Source: a virus
IMG/VR virus record: IMGVR_UViG_3300049793_000366
Coordinates: 434,865-498,864 of that record
Reading direction: 5' to 3' (one strand)
DNA: 64,000 bases
The notes under the pieces are model-generated. The model saw only the letters and a list, made by a program, of their open reading frames with translations. It was not told the origin of the DNA and did not search any database. A program made the position numbers and the translations under genes. Position 1 is the first letter of the stretch, and each line of letters starts with the position of its first letter. Shown one piece after another: positions 63,988-64,000 of the stretch.

Positions 63988-64000
63988 ATGTATGGTTGTA

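Noticed and set aside
1-64000. Bacterial chromosome or plasmid origin of the window
   Set aside because: The gene density, lack of housekeeping loci, large families of tiny unknown genes and mix of phage-type enzymes fit a large phage better. No hallmark structural gene is visible, so this is a judgement and not a proof.

Overview
The window looks like part of a large, AT-rich virus genome, most probably a big tailed phage of a Bacteroidota host. About 145 mostly small genes are packed end to end, many with ATGA or TAATG stop/start overlaps. There are no rRNA genes and no tRNA I could fold with confidence. Almost no gene has a Shine-Dalgarno sequence. Many promoters match the Bacteroidota consensus (TTTG, about 20 bases, TAnnTTTG). 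No terminase, portal, capsid, tail or polymerase gene is visible here, so the phage assignment rests on architecture and on a handful of recognisable genes.

Layout. 1-10 kb holds most of the recognisable enzymes: a CYTH phosphohydrolase, a CoaB-type ligase, a PTH2-like gene broken by an in-frame TGA, a microbial-type PARG, an R2K-like ATP-grasp enzyme, a radical SAM enzyme, and a ClpC-type unfoldase behind a folded RNA leader. 10-17 kb has a serine recombinase, a GNA1-like acetyltransferase and many unknown genes. 17-20 kb starts a run of small paralogues (family A). 20-26 kb is a block of family B genes in both orientations, ended by a noncoding region with a strong stem-loop. 26-33.4 kb is a near-continuous plus-strand array of family A genes. 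33.4-36 kb has DnaA-box-like sites and many copies of a 17-base repeat. 36-64 kb mixes minus-strand and plus-strand operons of unknown genes with an HNH nuclease, a second acetyltransferase, an ankyrin protein, zinc-ribbon proteins and a Lar-like protein.

Two short peptide tags organise the gene content. The 'C-tag' is a C-terminal helix-like ending, roughly R-[DEN]-x-[KQ]-[IL]-x-x-[IL]-[IL], on about 65 proteins whose upstream parts are otherwise different. Many of these belong to 'family A': 70-100 residues, often beginning KCICIK, then G-x-x-Y-x-Y, a beta-rich middle, and F-x-x-H-F before the tag. The 'N-tag' is M-[KR]-[HY]-[LI]-K-x-[FY]-[EN] on 22 proteins. Most of these share a 'family B' domain (a helix ending in DYGL or DYD, a strand, then a helix with KKL and G[LY]). 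No protein carries both tags.

Regulation follows the tags. C-tag genes and untagged genes often sit behind promoters whose spacer is a palindrome close to CGGATTATTATCCG. N-tag operons start behind TTTAATATATAC. In both classes the box usually ends only 3-6 bases before ATG, which predicts leaderless messages. Inference: the N-tag set may be late, capsid-targeted internal proteins and the C-tag set an intracellular set that shares a docking partner or fate. Both ideas are untested.
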